NCBI GenBank assembly: GCA_947625015.1
Contig: CANQMR010000011.1
Span: 24,774-88,773 of the forward strand
DNA: 64,000 bases
Direction: 5' to 3'
From: an uncultured Lachnospiraceae bacterium
Lineage (GTDB): Bacteria > Bacillota > Clostridia > Lachnospirales > Lachnospiraceae
The notes beneath the pieces were generated by a model, which saw only the letters and a program-made list of their open reading frames with translations, made no database searches and was not told the origin of the DNA. This document shows positions 52,475 to 60,729 of this stretch, piece after piece (the stretch's first letter is position 1; each line of letters opens with the position of its first letter). A program made the position numbers and the translations under genes.

Positions 52475-53659
52475 TTAATTGTATAGGTCTGCCAGTTTCT
52501 GGAAGACAGGAATGGAACGCTGTACTTTTTCTGTCGGGATACAATAGCTGATGCGGAAATGTCCCGGTACGCCGAAGGTGTCGCTTGGCACTAACAGCAG
52601 ATCTAATTCCTTCGCCTTGTTGGAAAAGGCGATAGCGTCTTCCTCTAAGGCTTTCGGGAACATGTAGAAGGTTCCTCCCGGCTCCACAATGTCAAAGCCC
52701 ATTTTCGTAAGTTCTGTGTACAGAATGTTCTTGTTCGTCTCATATACTGATAAATCAGCCGTATCATATAGGGCCTTGCTGACAGCTAACTGTATGATAC
52801 TGGGCGGGCAGTTATGCCCGATGCCTCTGGAAATCTGTCCAAACATATCCACCAGCAGCGGAGCGTCCGGACAGGCGGGGTTGACGGCGATATACCCGAT
52901 TCGCTCTCCCGGCAGGGAAAGGGATTTGCTGAACGAGTAACAGGTTATGGTATTGTGGTAATGCGCAGCCACATAGGGAGCGTCCACTCCGTCAAATACA
53001 ATCTCCCGGTAAGGCTCGTCCGAAATAATATATATCGGATGGCCGTATTCCTCTTCCTTTTCCGTCAGAATCATGGCTAATTTGTCGATTGTTTCTGTGG
53101 AATATACGATACCGGACGGATTGTTGGGCGTGTTAATCAGCACTGCCATAACCTTGTCATTCAGCATTTCCACAAAGGCGTCAAAGTTAATCTGGAAGGT
53201 GCTGATATCCGCCGGAACAACCTTAAGGCTGGCGCCGGTAGATGTGATATAAGGGCCGTATTCCGGAAAATAGGGAGCAAAGGTCAATATCTCGTCACCG
53301 GGAACTGTAACGGCCCTGGCGGCGTGTGCGATAGCGCCTGCGGCGCCGCTGACCATAAAGATATCCTCTTTCTCATAGTTCATATCAAACCGCTCATTTA
53401 ACGATTCGGCAACCGCCTCTCTTACGGAGTCAATTCCCAGACTGGGGGAATATCCATGCAGGGCTACTGCGTCCTGCGTCTGCAACAGACGAATCATTTC
53501 ATTGGTAAAGCTGTCCGGTACGGGAACGGAAGGGTTGCCTAAGCTGTAGTCAAATACATTCTCATAGCCAATCTCTTTTGCCCGCTCACTGCCGTATGCG
53601 AATAACTCGCGGATAACGGACTTTCGCCCGCACATATCAATAAAGTCTTGATTTAACAT
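52475..53659 (-). CDS. PLP-dependent aminotransferase, class I/II (AspC-like)
   Basis: 394 aa fold-type I enzyme. PLP lysine in CYSFSKSLSLPGERIGY near residue 240, substrate/cofactor residues in INTPNNPSG and ISDEPYREIVFDG, carboxylate Arg in FRISYC. The substrate is an amino acid; assignments in this group include aspartate or aromatic transaminases and cannot be settled here. GGGAGG lies 13 nt before ATG 53659, a longer spacing than usual. Monocistronic on the minus strand. Confidence 0.92.
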   Translation of the reverse strand: MLNQDFIDMCGRKSVIRELFAYGSERAKEIGYENVFDYSLGNPSVPVPDSFTNEMIRLLQTQDAVALHGYSPSLGIDSVREAVAESLNERFDMNYEKEDIFMVSGAAGAIAHAARAVTVPGDEILTFAPYFPEYGPYITSTGASLKVVPADISTFQINFDAFVEMLNDKVMAVLINTPNNPSGIVYSTETIDKLAMILTEKEEEYGHPIYIISDEPYREIVFDGVDAPYVAAHYHNTITCYSFSKSLSLPGERIGYIAVNPACPDAPLLVDMFGQISRGIGHNCPPSIIQLAVSKALYDTADLSVYETNKNILYTELTKMGFDIVEPGGTFYMFPKALEEDAIAFSNKAKELDLLLVPSDTFGVPGHFRISYCIPTEKVQRSIPVFQKLADLYN

Positions 53660-53861
53660 AGAATTTTTCTGTCCTCCCTATTTAAAGTATCTAGTATATA
53701 TATTAGCAAATCTTGAAAGAGGTTGCAATCATTTTGTCTTTAGGATATAATTAAATATCACTGTTAAGAAACGGTAGAAGGCGGTTGATGATAACAGCAA
53801 AGATGTAGGAAAAGCCCGCCGGAAGCCTTTTTAGAATACCCAAATAAGGATTATATGCGAG

Positions 53862-54209
53862 ATGGAAAATGAGAAGGTGGTGCTCTGCGGAGCCTCCAAA
53901 TATGAAGAAAAATACTACCTGAATCCGGAATTTAACCGGCTTCCGGGCGATATCCGGGATGAACTTCAGGCAATGTGCGTGCTGTTTGTAGAAGATGTGG
54001 GCGGCATTTTAACCTTGGAATACGACGAGGAGGCGAACCTTCAGTTTGTGACGATGGCAGACGAAGGGGACCTGCTGTATGATGAGATTGGAAGCGCCCT
54101 TAAGATTAAGCAGTTACAGCAGACAAAGCAGGAATTGTTGGAAAGCTTAGAGCTGTATTATCAGGTGTTTTTCTTAGGGAAGCCATTGGATACGGAGGAG
54201 AAGGAATAG
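53862..54209 (+). CDS. small conserved protein, DUF6145-like
   Basis: 115 aa acidic protein: CGASKYEEKYYLNPEFNRLP, then DIRDELQAMCVLFVEDVGGI, ending in a helical region (QLQQTKQELLESLELYYQVFF). It resembles what I recall as DUF6145, a Lachnospiraceae-centred family of unknown function; that name is from memory. It lies 3 bp before coaX and probably shares its transcript. No signal peptide or membrane segment. Confidence 0.7.
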   Translation: MENEKVVLCGASKYEEKYYLNPEFNRLPGDIRDELQAMCVLFVEDVGGILTLEYDEEANLQFVTMADEGDLLYDEIGSALKIKQLQQTKQELLESLELYYQVFFLGKPLDTEEKE

Positions 54210-54212
54210 ATT

Positions 54213-54980
54213 ATGCTGTTAGCCATTGATATCGGAAATACCAATATTACCATTGGTTTATTTAAAGAAAATGAGATAGAGGGAACCTTTCGGATGACGA
54301 CGAAGATACCGAGAACCTCAGATGAGTACGGAATCTTTTTTTACAATATCCTCCACAGCCGGGGACTGCACAGGGACGATATTGACGCGGCGATTATCGC
54401 TTCCGTTGTGCCGGATGTGAACCACCATATCATCAACGGCCTGATTAAATATTTTGGGGTGAATCCGATTCTGGTAGGGCCGGGGATTAAGACGGGGATT
54501 AAGATTGCCATTCCCAATCCCAAAGAGGTGGGAGCAGACCGTATTGTGGATGCGGTTGCCGCCTATGAATTATATGGGGGACCGGTGCTGGTGATTGACT
54601 ATGGAACTGCGACAACCCATGATCTGGTGTTAGAGGACGCCACGCTGGCAGGAGGGGTAACCTCGCCGGGAATCAGGATTTCCGCTAACGCCCTGTGGCA
54701 GGATGCGGCAAAGCTGCCAAAGATAGAGATTATGAAGCCGGACAGTATTCTGGGGAAAGATACCATTTCCTCCATGCAGGCAGGTCTGGTGTATGGGCAT
54801 ATCGGGCAGACGGAGTACATTATCCGGAAGGTTAAGGAGGAGGCTGGACTGGACAAGATGCATGTGGTGGCAACCGGCGGCCTTGGAAAGATCATTTATG
54901 ACGAGACGGACAGTATAGAGCACTACGACCCCAATCTGACTTTAAAGGGCTTGAATATCCTGTATCACAAGCAACAGTAG
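54213..54980 (+). CDS. coaX: type III pantothenate kinase
   Basis: 255 aa of the ASKHA fold. Phosphate-binding motif [15 protein letters not shown] at the N-terminus, [18 protein letters not shown] with the catalytic Asp, [13 protein letters not shown] where DxGTATT is the type III hallmark, and [15 protein letters not shown]. It phosphorylates pantothenate, the first step of CoA synthesis, and is insensitive to CoA feedback. ATG 54213 behind GGAGAAGGAA from the end of the upstream gene. Confidence 0.96.
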   Translation: MLLAIDIGNTNITIGLFKENEIEGTFRMTTKIPRTSDEYGIFFYNILHSRGLHRDDIDAAIIASVVPDVNHHIINGLIKYFGVNPILVGPGIKTGIKIAIPNPKEVGADRIVDAVAAYELYGGPVLVIDYGTATTHDLVLEDATLAGGVTSPGIRISANALWQDAAKLPKIEIMKPDSILGKDTISSMQAGLVYGHIGQTEYIIRKVKEEAGLDKMHVVATGGLGKIIYDETDSIEHYDPNLTLKGLNILYHKQQ

Positions 54981-55028
54981 AAGAATAAAGGATGGGAAAA
55001 TCGAGAGAGGAAACGGAAAGCGGAGAAA

Positions 55029-55991
55029 GTGAAAAAGAAGGACATAGCGTTTAAGGATAAATTGATATTGGCTCCTATGGCAGGCGTGACAGACCTGCCT
55101 TTTCGCTTGTTGTGCAAGGAACAGGGCTGCGATATTCTGTATACGGAGATGGTCAGCGCCAAGGCGATATACTATAAGAACCGCAATACGGAACCGCTGA
55201 TGCAGTTTACGGAGAAGGAGCACCCTATCGGTTTGCAGCTTTTTGGCTCGGAACCACAGCTGATGGCGGAGATGGCGGCGAAGGTGCAGGAACGGGGCTA
55301 TGATTTTATTGACATCAATATGGGCTGTCCGGTGCCTAAGGTTGTGAATAACCATGAGGGCTCCGCCCTGATGAAACAGCCGGAGCTTGCGGGGGAGATT
55401 GTGGCGGCGGTCTCTAAGGCGGTGGACGTCCCGGTAACAGTGAAAATCCGCAAGGGATTTGACGAAGAGCATGTCAATGCCGTAGAAATTGCAAAGATAG
55501 TGGAAGAAAATGGGGGAGCCGCTATAGCTGTTCATGGGAGACTGAGAAGCGAATACTATTCCGGCAGGGCGGACTGGGATATAATCCGGCAGGTAAAAGA
55601 AGCGGTGCATATTCCCGTAATCGGCAACGGGGATTTGGTTACGCCCCAGGATGTGCTGCGGATGCGGGAGGAGACGAATTGCGACGCTTTTATGATTGGC
55701 AGAGGTGCAAAGGGCAATCCCTTCATTTTCTCCCGGATGAAGACCTATTTTGAAAAAGGATATCTGCCGGACAGGCCCGCTCCGGAGGAAATCGTAAAGG
55801 TTATGCTCCGCCATGTGGATATGATGATAGCGCATAAGGGGGAATATACGGGAATCCACGAGATGCGAAAGCATGTGGCATGGTATACGGCAGGATACCC
55901 TCATTCCTCGAAGCTGCGGGAGAAGGTCAATCATGTGGAGACGTTACAGGAGTTAGAGGAACTGCTCTATACATGGTGTTCGGAGTGGTAG
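55029..55991 (+). CDS. dusB: tRNA dihydrouridine synthase (DusB-like)
   Basis: 320 aa starting at GTG 55029 after GGAG. FMN-binding TIM barrel with LAPMAGVTDLPFRLL, the catalytic Cys in DINMGCPVPKVVNNHEGSAL, AVHGRLRSEYYSGRADW, and GNGDLVTPQDVL and MIGRGAKGNPFIF for phosphate binding. The C-terminal helical tRNA-binding domain includes IHEMRKHVAWYTAGYPHSS. Reduces uridine in tRNA. Lies 48 bp after coaX, an order common in Clostridia. Confidence 0.95.
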   Translation: MKKKDIAFKDKLILAPMAGVTDLPFRLLCKEQGCDILYTEMVSAKAIYYKNRNTEPLMQFTEKEHPIGLQLFGSEPQLMAEMAAKVQERGYDFIDINMGCPVPKVVNNHEGSALMKQPELAGEIVAAVSKAVDVPVTVKIRKGFDEEHVNAVEIAKIVEENGGAAIAVHGRLRSEYYSGRADWDIIRQVKEAVHIPVIGNGDLVTPQDVLRMREETNCDAFMIGRGAKGNPFIFSRMKTYFEKGYLPDRPAPEEIVKVMLRHVDMMIAHKGEYTGIHEMRKHVAWYTAGYPHSSKLREKVNHVETLQELEELLYTWCSEW

Positions 55992-56091
55992 GCGACTTCC
56001 ATAAGGAATAACAGTATAACAAAAAACGGCGGCTTGTCATTTTAAGGAAAAATCAGAAATAAACTGTTAGAAAAAGGCAGGAAAAAAGAGT

Positions 56092-56955
56092 GTGGGCGAA
56101 GAGTTAGCAGGCAGAGAAGCAGAGGTTGACTATATATATTTTTGCCACAAGTGGGGAAGAAGAAATCAGGTTAAGGTGGTTCAGGAGAAGATTGCCGGGA
56201 TTTTTGTGATGAAAATAATTGTTATCCAAAAGAGAGGAAAGGGCGGTGAAAGAAGGGAAACAGAGAGTGAAAACAAGATCATAGAAATGGTAAAGAAAAC
56301 CATCAGGAAAAAGCTGAAAAGGAAACTTGGGAAAAAAGAGCCGGAATCCTGCGTGGTGGGGGCGGACCTGATTATGGCAAAATATCTGCATATAGATGAT
56401 GAACTGTTCCGGGGAAGAAAAAAGGAATTGCTGGTAAATCGCGAGAAAATCCTGTCGGGGACAGCCTTTACAGGCAGAAAGCCACAGCCGGGAGATTCTT
56501 TTTTGCTTGTGTTGGAAAGCGGCGGCTGGTCGGAGCAGGAGGTGCTGGCGCTTTTGCAGACAGCCAAAGATTATTATAAGGATTTGAATATTGTGATGAA
56601 TGGAAATCACATAAATGCAAGCAAATTATCTAAGATTTTATATGAAGAGTTTGGCGTTGTCCTTCATTTTTTGTCTGAACAGGAAGGCATAAGATGTGAT
56701 GCGGATTTTTCCCTGTTTTTGTTGGAAAAATGGCAGGAACGGATATACCGGTACCATTTTCGAAAAGGCTATGTAGTGGCGGAGCAGGAAAGGGGCATGG
56801 TAAGAAACAAAATGGAGGGACGGCTTTGCAGCGGATTTGCCTACGCCAGTGAAAAAACGGAGCTTCCTTATCAGATGGGAGTGGATATTTTTTATCAAAA
56901 TCCAAAACTTTATGAGAAATTTGTAATAACTTGCATTGATATTTATTCGTTGTAA
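56092..56955 (+). CDS. uncharacterised protein
   Basis: 287 aa from GTG 56092; the true start may be later because the first 60 residues look poorly conserved. A basic region (KKTIRKKLKRKLGKK) at about 67-80 precedes an alpha/beta-looking segment (DSFLLVLESGGWSEQEVLALL, DYYKDLNIVMNGNH, ILYEEFGVVLHFLSEQEG). The second half (YQMGVDIFYQNPKLYEKF) looks folded. No signal peptide. I do not recognise the family. It sits between dusB and a c-di-GMP-like HD protein with no binding site that settles the start. Confidence 0.6.
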   Translation: MGEELAGREAEVDYIYFCHKWGRRNQVKVVQEKIAGIFVMKIIVIQKRGKGGERRETESENKIIEMVKKTIRKKLKRKLGKKEPESCVVGADLIMAKYLHIDDELFRGRKKELLVNREKILSGTAFTGRKPQPGDSFLLVLESGGWSEQEVLALLQTAKDYYKDLNIVMNGNHINASKLSKILYEEFGVVLHFLSEQEGIRCDADFSLFLLEKWQERIYRYHFRKGYVVAEQERGMVRNKMEGRLCSGFAYASEKTELPYQMGVDIFYQNPKLYEKFVITCIDIYSL

Positions 56956-56964
56956 TGGTAAAAT
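56936..56964 (+). promoter_or_regulatory. promoter of the HD protein
   Basis: TTGATA (56936-56941), 17-bp spacer, TAAAAT (56959-56964), overlapping the 3' end of the upstream gene. Confidence 0.7.
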
Positions 56965-57003
56965 AACCACATAGGAATTCAGAGGAAGATGGAGGGCGTT
57001 ACA

Positions 57004-58086
57004 TTGATATACGTTAAATCAGAAGATTTGAAGGTTGGGATGCGGTTGGCGCGGCCAATCTATAATAAGAAAGGAATCCTGCTGTATGGCAGGAATGATA
57101 AGATTACCAGACAGGGTATCGAAAGTGTTAAGAATTTCGGGCTCATCGGGCTTTATATCTTAGAGCCGGCGGAGCCGCTGCCGCCGATGTCCGAGGAGGA
57201 GATGGAGTTTGAACGGTTTCAGACCATGGCAGTATTTGTTATCCGGGATAACTTGGACGCCATTATGCAGGGACAGGAGCCGGAGTCTTTGATGCAGCAG
57301 ACAGATGAATTGGTGCGCCGGTTTGGGAATCTGAACCACCGGATTAATTTTAACCAGAATTTAAGAAGTCCGGAGGATTATATTTACAAGCACGCTCTGA
57401 ATGTGGCTATTTTAGCAGCCCTGCTTTCTCACAGGGCAGGTTTTACGATTATAGAACAGACCGAGGTTGTTGTGGCCGCCCTTTTACATGATATCGGTAA
57501 ACTTTCCCTTCCTGCTGAGTTAAGGAGCAAATCGGATAATCTGACAGACGAGGATAGAAATGCAGTGGCAAGGGCTGTTATTCTGGGAATTGATAAGATT
57601 TCAGACGCCTTTAATCTTCCCGCAGGCGTGAAGGGAACTTTGATGCAGCTTTGCCAGCTTCAGTATCTGCCGGAGAATGCGCCGGATAGGATCTTCAAGG
57701 GCGTTAAGGTGCTGATGGTGGCGAACGCCTATGATGAATATACGGCTATGCAGTTGGATATGAACCCGCATACAGAGGTGGAGGCAATTCGTATGCTGCA
57801 AAGTGCGCCGGAATTGTATGACCAGAAGATGGTTAAGAATCTTATGGACTGTGTTAAGATTTTATATCCGGGCGTCTGTGTAGAGCTTACCAATTCAGAG
57901 AGAGGTCTGGTACTTCGGGAGAATGAGAATGATATCTTAAGGCCGATGGTGTTAGGATTTAATACCAATGAGATCTATGATCTGGATGTGGGAAGCGTAT
58001 TTAAGGAAATTCAGATTAAGGATATTATGAAGACGATGGATAACCGTATTAAGGTAGATCCGGAACGGCTTAAGGAATATATGTAA
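57004..58086 (+). CDS. HD-GYP-related protein with degenerate second motif
   Basis: 360 aa from TTG 57004 (MIYVKSEDLKVGMRLARPIY), 6 nt after GGAGGG; ATG 56989 is too close to that site. The N-terminal domain resembles those preceding HD-GYP phosphodiesterases. The HD part has HALNVAILAALLS and AALLHDIGKLSLP near residues 137-170, then VLMVANAYDEYTA as in HD-GYP. The downstream HHE and DGxGYP residues are missing (LQYLPENAPDRI in their place), so c-di-GMP hydrolysis is doubtful; it may be a binding or regulatory protein. Confidence 0.85.
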   Translation: MIYVKSEDLKVGMRLARPIYNKKGILLYGRNDKITRQGIESVKNFGLIGLYILEPAEPLPPMSEEEMEFERFQTMAVFVIRDNLDAIMQGQEPESLMQQTDELVRRFGNLNHRINFNQNLRSPEDYIYKHALNVAILAALLSHRAGFTIIEQTEVVVAALLHDIGKLSLPAELRSKSDNLTDEDRNAVARAVILGIDKISDAFNLPAGVKGTLMQLCQLQYLPENAPDRIFKGVKVLMVANAYDEYTAMQLDMNPHTEVEAIRMLQSAPELYDQKMVKNLMDCVKILYPGVCVELTNSERGLVLRENENDILRPMVLGFNTNEIYDLDVGSVFKEIQIKDIMKTMDNRIKVDPERLKEYM

Positions 58087-58148
58087 GGAAAGTGACGGGG
58101 TGCGGCAGAGAATGCAGTCCCTTCACGAAGATACAGGGAATATAAGAA

Positions 58149-58190
58149 CGAACCGGCCAGCCCTATGTAACAATGGGGCTGGCCGGTTCG
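58149..58190. terminator. shared terminator of convergent genes
   Basis: Perfect 15-bp stem CGAACCGGCCAGCCC (58149-58163) with GGGCTGGCCGGTTCG (58176-58190). It sits between the HD gene (plus) and the CBS gene (minus). No long T run on either side, so strength is uncertain. Confidence 0.75.
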
Positions 58191-58203
58191 CTGTGTACTT
58201 GCA

Positions 58204-58605
58204 CTATGTACGGTCACAGTAATATTGTATGACGTCCCGTCTGGTGATGATGCCAATGAATTTGTCACAATCATCTACCACAGGGACAAAATTCTGCTGA
58301 ATAATCTTGGAGAGCAAATCCTCCATATTGGAGCTGGCGTTCACCGGCTCGTAATCATGTCTTCTGGGTACATCTATCAGTTGCAGGCTTTCCGGCCATT
58401 TGAGAACGTCTAATGCATTGTTGTGCCGGAAATACCATAGGATATCGCCTTCGGTCAGGGTTCCTTTATACTCTCCGTCTTCATTTAATATCGGAATAGA
58501 CGAATATTGATGATATTCCATCTTTTCCAAAACCTGGCGGAGAGAGTAAGTCTCCTCTAAATATGCGACTTCAGCCTTTGGCGTCAAAAAGAATAATATA
58601 TTGAT
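58204..58605 (-). CDS. CBS-domain protein, apparent ATC start
   Basis: 133 aa with two CBS motifs: SLRQVLEKMEYHQYSSIPIL at the N-terminus and NMEDLLSKIIQQNFVPVVDD at about residue 90. Such pairs bind adenine nucleotides. On the minus strand AAGGAGG (58620-58614) extends to the full anti-16S AAGGAGGTGAT. Eight nt after AAGGAGG comes ATC (58605-58603), and the sequence INILFFLTPK matches the place where I expect family members to begin MNILFFLTPK. The only ATG/GTG candidate nearby, GTG 58614-58612, lies inside the binding site. Confidence 0.78.
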   Translation of the reverse strand: MNILFFLTPKAEVAYLEETYSLRQVLEKMEYHQYSSIPILNEDGEYKGTLTEGDILWYFRHNNALDVLKWPESLQLIDVPRRHDYEPVNASSNMEDLLSKIIQQNFVPVVDDCDKFIGIITRRDVIQYYCDRT

Positions 58606-58739
58606 CGGTATCACCTCCTTATCTATCTTACCAGCAATTATCCATAGTATATAATAATTTTTGTGTAAATACAATGTTTTAAATATTAAAAGATTATGAA
58701 TAAATGAAGGAAAGAAACAGTGAAAAATATCGAAAACGG

Positions 58740-58768
58740 TTGTATTTATAACAGAGGTTTGCTACAAT
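58740..58768 (+). promoter_or_regulatory. promoter of the coiled-coil membrane protein
   Basis: TTGTAT (58740-58745), 17-bp spacer, TACAAT (58763-58768). Confidence 0.65.
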
Positions 58769-58826
58769 AGAATATATTGTGCAGACGATTGATGAGAACA
58801 CAATCAATAGTGTGGAGGAACAGGAT

Positions 58827-59948
58827 ATGCAGGAAAGCGTATTTAATGAAAATGTAGATTATCTGTATCAGGTACAGACAGATTTAGAGGCGGTAGAACA
58901 GTTAGAGCAGGAACTGGCCGAGTACAGAAATCAGGAGAAGAATCTGAAAAAGGCCATTGCTGCCGAGGAGAAGTCTATTCAGGACGAGATTGCCCAGACA
59001 ATCCGCCGCAGAAAAAATGAGATTGAAAAGGTATACGACAATCAGATTGATGCGAATAAGAACAAGAGCCGCAGTGTGCAGAACAAGAGGGACAAGGCCA
59101 AATCCAAACGGGTAGACGAGCGGGTTTCCATGGAGACTGCGGATCTTGTGGAGGAGAACAGGCAGCTTCAGGTGGAGATGCGTACTTTGTTTAAGGCCCA
59201 GCATGTACCGTCTTATTGCAGGTCTGATCTGTATTATATCCTCTTTATGCCTAAGGGGATTGTTGAAATCCTGCTTTTATTGGTTGCCATTGCCGTAATT
59301 TATCTGGGCGTGCCCACCTTGATGTATGTGCTGTCTGTGCATGTATTTTTTAAGGCGAGTAAGCCGGAGACGCTGCCGTTTCTGTGCACGCTTACGGTTT
59401 CCCTCACCCTGTTTGTTCTGGGCATGATTTATGTTATGCTGCAAAACCGGACAAAGCTTAAGCATTATGATACCCTGAAAGAGGGGCGCGGGATTAAGGA
59501 TAAGGTTGCCGCCAATAAGCGGCAGATGAAAGCAATCCGCAATAAGATTAATAAGGATAAGGACGACAGCCAGTATGGACTGGATAAGTATGATGACAAG
59601 CTGCGGGAGTTAGAGGAAGAATTGGATCAGATTAGCTTAGAGAAGCAGGACGCCATGACGGTTTTTGAAAGCGAGACGAAGCAGGTATTGATTGATGAAG
59701 TTAACGACAGAAGGCTTGGCAGGCTGGAGCAGATGAAAGATGATTTGACTGCCTTAGAGGATCAGATTGGAGATTTAGACATAGATATTCAAAATTCTTC
59801 ACTGGCCATTGCCAATAACTATGGAGCTATTTTGGGAAAGGATTTCTGTACGCCGGCGAGGGTGGCGGATTTGATTTCCCTGATGGAGGACGGAACGGCG
59901 GATACGGTTTCCGAGGCCATTGCCGCTTATAAGGGAGCCGGGCGCTGA
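58827..59948 (+). CDS. coiled coil - two membrane helices - coiled coil protein, unknown
   Basis: 373 aa from ATG 58827 (MQESVFNENVDYLYQ), 8 nt after GGAGG; a GTG at 58779 lies at the transcript start and is less likely. Residues 10-125 form a highly charged coiled coil (LEQELAEYRNQEKNLKKAI), two hydrophobic helices lie near 150-172 and 184-207 (ILLLLVAIAVIYLGVPTLMYVL, FLCTLTVSLTLFVLGMIYV), and a second coiled coil covers about 225-335. Both coils would face the cytoplasm. No family recognised; a scaffold or membrane-organising role is only a guess. Overlaps yyaC at the 3' end by 22 bp. Confidence 0.8.
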   Translation: MQESVFNENVDYLYQVQTDLEAVEQLEQELAEYRNQEKNLKKAIAAEEKSIQDEIAQTIRRRKNEIEKVYDNQIDANKNKSRSVQNKRDKAKSKRVDERVSMETADLVEENRQLQVEMRTLFKAQHVPSYCRSDLYYILFMPKGIVEILLLLVAIAVIYLGVPTLMYVLSVHVFFKASKPETLPFLCTLTVSLTLFVLGMIYVMLQNRTKLKHYDTLKEGRGIKDKVAANKRQMKAIRNKINKDKDDSQYGLDKYDDKLRELEEELDQISLEKQDAMTVFESETKQVLIDEVNDRRLGRLEQMKDDLTALEDQIGDLDIDIQNSSLAIANNYGAILGKDFCTPARVADLISLMEDGTADTVSEAIAAYKGAGR

Positions 59949-60481
59949 CAATCCATAAAATACCAGTGGATTGCATTGCCGATACAGTTGGCTAAAGTCA
60001 TAACGGTGTGCAGTCTGGTGCTTTGCAATAAGATAGAGTTGGGAAAACCGGCGATGTTTACAATACCTGTGATAGAGAGATTTCCTATCGCAGGTAATTT
60101 TTTGTTGACGCCCTTTCCGGGAATTAAGGGATTTCTGGATAAAGTGGCATACCCGATGTGTTCCGGAATGCCTAAAGAGGCGTCGATGGCAATGATAAAT
60201 GGATTTTCATGCTGTGCGTATATTTCTTCAATGGTTTCTTCTAAGTTCATTGCATGAACAGGCTGTTCTAAGGTGCCATAGACCGGAACCTCAGGGAGAA
60301 CCTGTTTTAGATGCTCGCCCACTAAGGGTCCTAGACAGTCGCCGGTGGCCCGGTCTGTTCCGATGCATAGAATTACAATATCTTCCATATGGCGGCAGTC
60401 CTGTTCAATGGTATCTTGCAGCTTTTGTTTTAACTGCAAGGCAGCGTTTTGCTCAAAAGCATTATAGTAAAGGGGTGTCAT
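59927..60481 (-). CDS. yyaC: YyaC-like spore protein (HybD-type protease fold)
   Basis: 184 aa. The N-terminal motif VILCIGTDRATGDCLGPLVG matches the HybD/Gpr-like fold of YyaC, followed by AIDASLGIPEHIGY and GVNKKLPAIGNLSITGIVNI. YyaC is a conserved protein of endospore formers. Its presence argues that the organism can sporulate or descends from spore formers. Convergent with and overlapping the 3' end of the coiled-coil gene. Start ATG at 60481. Confidence 0.88.
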   Translation of the reverse strand: MTPLYYNAFEQNAALQLKQKLQDTIEQDCRHMEDIVILCIGTDRATGDCLGPLVGEHLKQVLPEVPVYGTLEQPVHAMNLEETIEEIYAQHENPFIIAIDASLGIPEHIGYATLSRNPLIPGKGVNKKLPAIGNLSITGIVNIAGFPNSILLQSTRLHTVMTLANCIGNAIHWYFMDCQRPAPL

Positions 60482-60729
60482 AGCATTTTCTCCATATCAT
60501 TGTTGTTTATTGTATGAAAAGTATTAACATTTTGAGCCTGTTTTAGACAGCAGAAAATGAAAAAATTAGGGCGGCGTAAGCTGCCCTGTCGCATTTTATA
60601 TAGAAAGGAAAAAATAATGCATAAATTGCGGACATTTTTGTATTGTACAGAACAATTTTAGACATATTAATCAGTTTTTTCGTGGTAAGTTAGGGTAAGG
60701 CAAAAATGTCATGGAAAGGAATGAAGGGT

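Noticed and set aside
54942..55934. 330-codon ORF antisense to dusB
   Set aside because: The sense frame encodes a full, motif-complete DusB; the antisense frame is a shadow without recognisable domain or binding site.
60617..60661. 14-codon leader peptide ORF (MHKLRTFLYCTEQF)
   Set aside because: Has an AAAGGAAAA site, but is too short to judge and has no regulatory codon run or attenuator after it.
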